From Alphaproteobacteria bacterium (GTDB taxonomy: Bacteria; Pseudomonadota; Alphaproteobacteria; ATCC43930; CGMCC-115725), in NCBI GenBank assembly GCA_030039975.1, contig JASHUO010000647.1:1-5318 (forward strand): a stretch of 5,318 nt of DNA. Direction: 5' to 3'. The stretch's first letter is position 1, and each line of letters opens with the position of its first letter. The notes under the pieces were generated by a model. The model worked only from the letters and a program-made list of their open reading frames with translations, had not been told where the DNA came from and made no database searches. The position numbers and the translations under genes are program-made. Below are positions 5,165-5,318 of this stretch, in pieces.

Positions 5165-5318
5165 TACTTGACCGCGCCGCCGGTGATGCCCGCGATGAAG
5201 CGGTCGAGGAACAGATTGTAGGCGATCGCCACAGGGATCGAGGCAATCAACGCCCCGGCCATCAGCTCGCCCCAGTAATAGATGTCGCCGCGAACCAAGT
5301 CGGTGGCGATGCCGAGCG
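5164..5318 (-). CDS. Carbohydrate ABC transporter permease (MalG type), C-terminal end
   Basis: The last 50 residues of an inner-membrane permease of the binding-protein-dependent sugar transporters; the 5' part lies beyond the window. The end WGELMAGALIASIPVAIAYN followed by LFLDRFIAGITGGAVK-stop is the characteristic C-terminus of MalG-like subunits. It comprises the final transmembrane helix (about residues 17-36 of the fragment) and the short cytoplasmic tail F-x-x-G-x-x-x-GAVK. The partner permease and binding protein would be expected upstream (beyond 5318). The ATPase gene that often follows is not here; the next sequence is IS1182 debris. The sugar transported cannot be told. Confidence 0.88.
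   Translation of the reverse strand, partial: LGIATDLVRGDIYYWGELMAGALIASIPVAIAYNLFLDRFIAGITGGAVK

Noticed and set aside
1..5318. CRISPR array, tRNA or rRNA genes
   Set aside because: No regularly spaced repeats, cloverleaf-like sequence or conserved rRNA segment was seen.

Overview
This is a GC-rich window (most stretches over 60% G+C) from a proteobacterium, probably an alphaproteobacterium such as a member of the Rhizobiales. That placement is inference from codon and base use, the IS110-like and IS1182-like fragments, a MalG-type sugar permease, and a molybdenum storage protein pair of the kind known from diazotrophs such as Azotobacter. All recognisable genes lie on the minus strand, so the transcription order runs from high to low coordinates.

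From right to left: 5164-5318 holds the last 50 codons of a carbohydrate ABC-transporter inner-membrane permease (MalG type). From about 46 bases after its stop to roughly 4120 lies a decayed IS1182-type insertion sequence. Its transposase has lost the N-terminal part, including the first catalytic Asp, and carries a frameshift near 4280. Its transcript would end at a good intrinsic terminator (4139-4160). The centrepiece follows: mosB (3146-3958) and mosA (2301-3131), a complete two-gene operon for the hetero-oligomeric, ATP-driven molybdenum/tungsten storage protein. The 14-base gap and the overlap of the mosA ribosome binding site with the mosB stop suggest translational coupling.

Downstream of mosA is the start of an IS110-family element. 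It comprises a 117-base non-coding stretch with nested inverted repeats and a 7-base loop-to-loop complementarity, then about 43 codons of DEDD transposase that break off into unrelated sequence. A GC-rich unassigned stretch (about 1743-2050) follows. Next come a GNAT acetyltransferase (1242-1742), with markedly lower GC than its neighbours and probably foreign, and an MFS transporter (1-1148) that runs off the left edge.

The layout is that of an accessory region. A molybdate-storage module sits between two dead insertion-sequence fragments, next to a sugar-uptake operon end, a stray acetyltransferase and a solute transporter. No nitrogenase, ModABC or cofactor-synthesis genes are visible here. 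No tRNA, rRNA or CRISPR array was seen.
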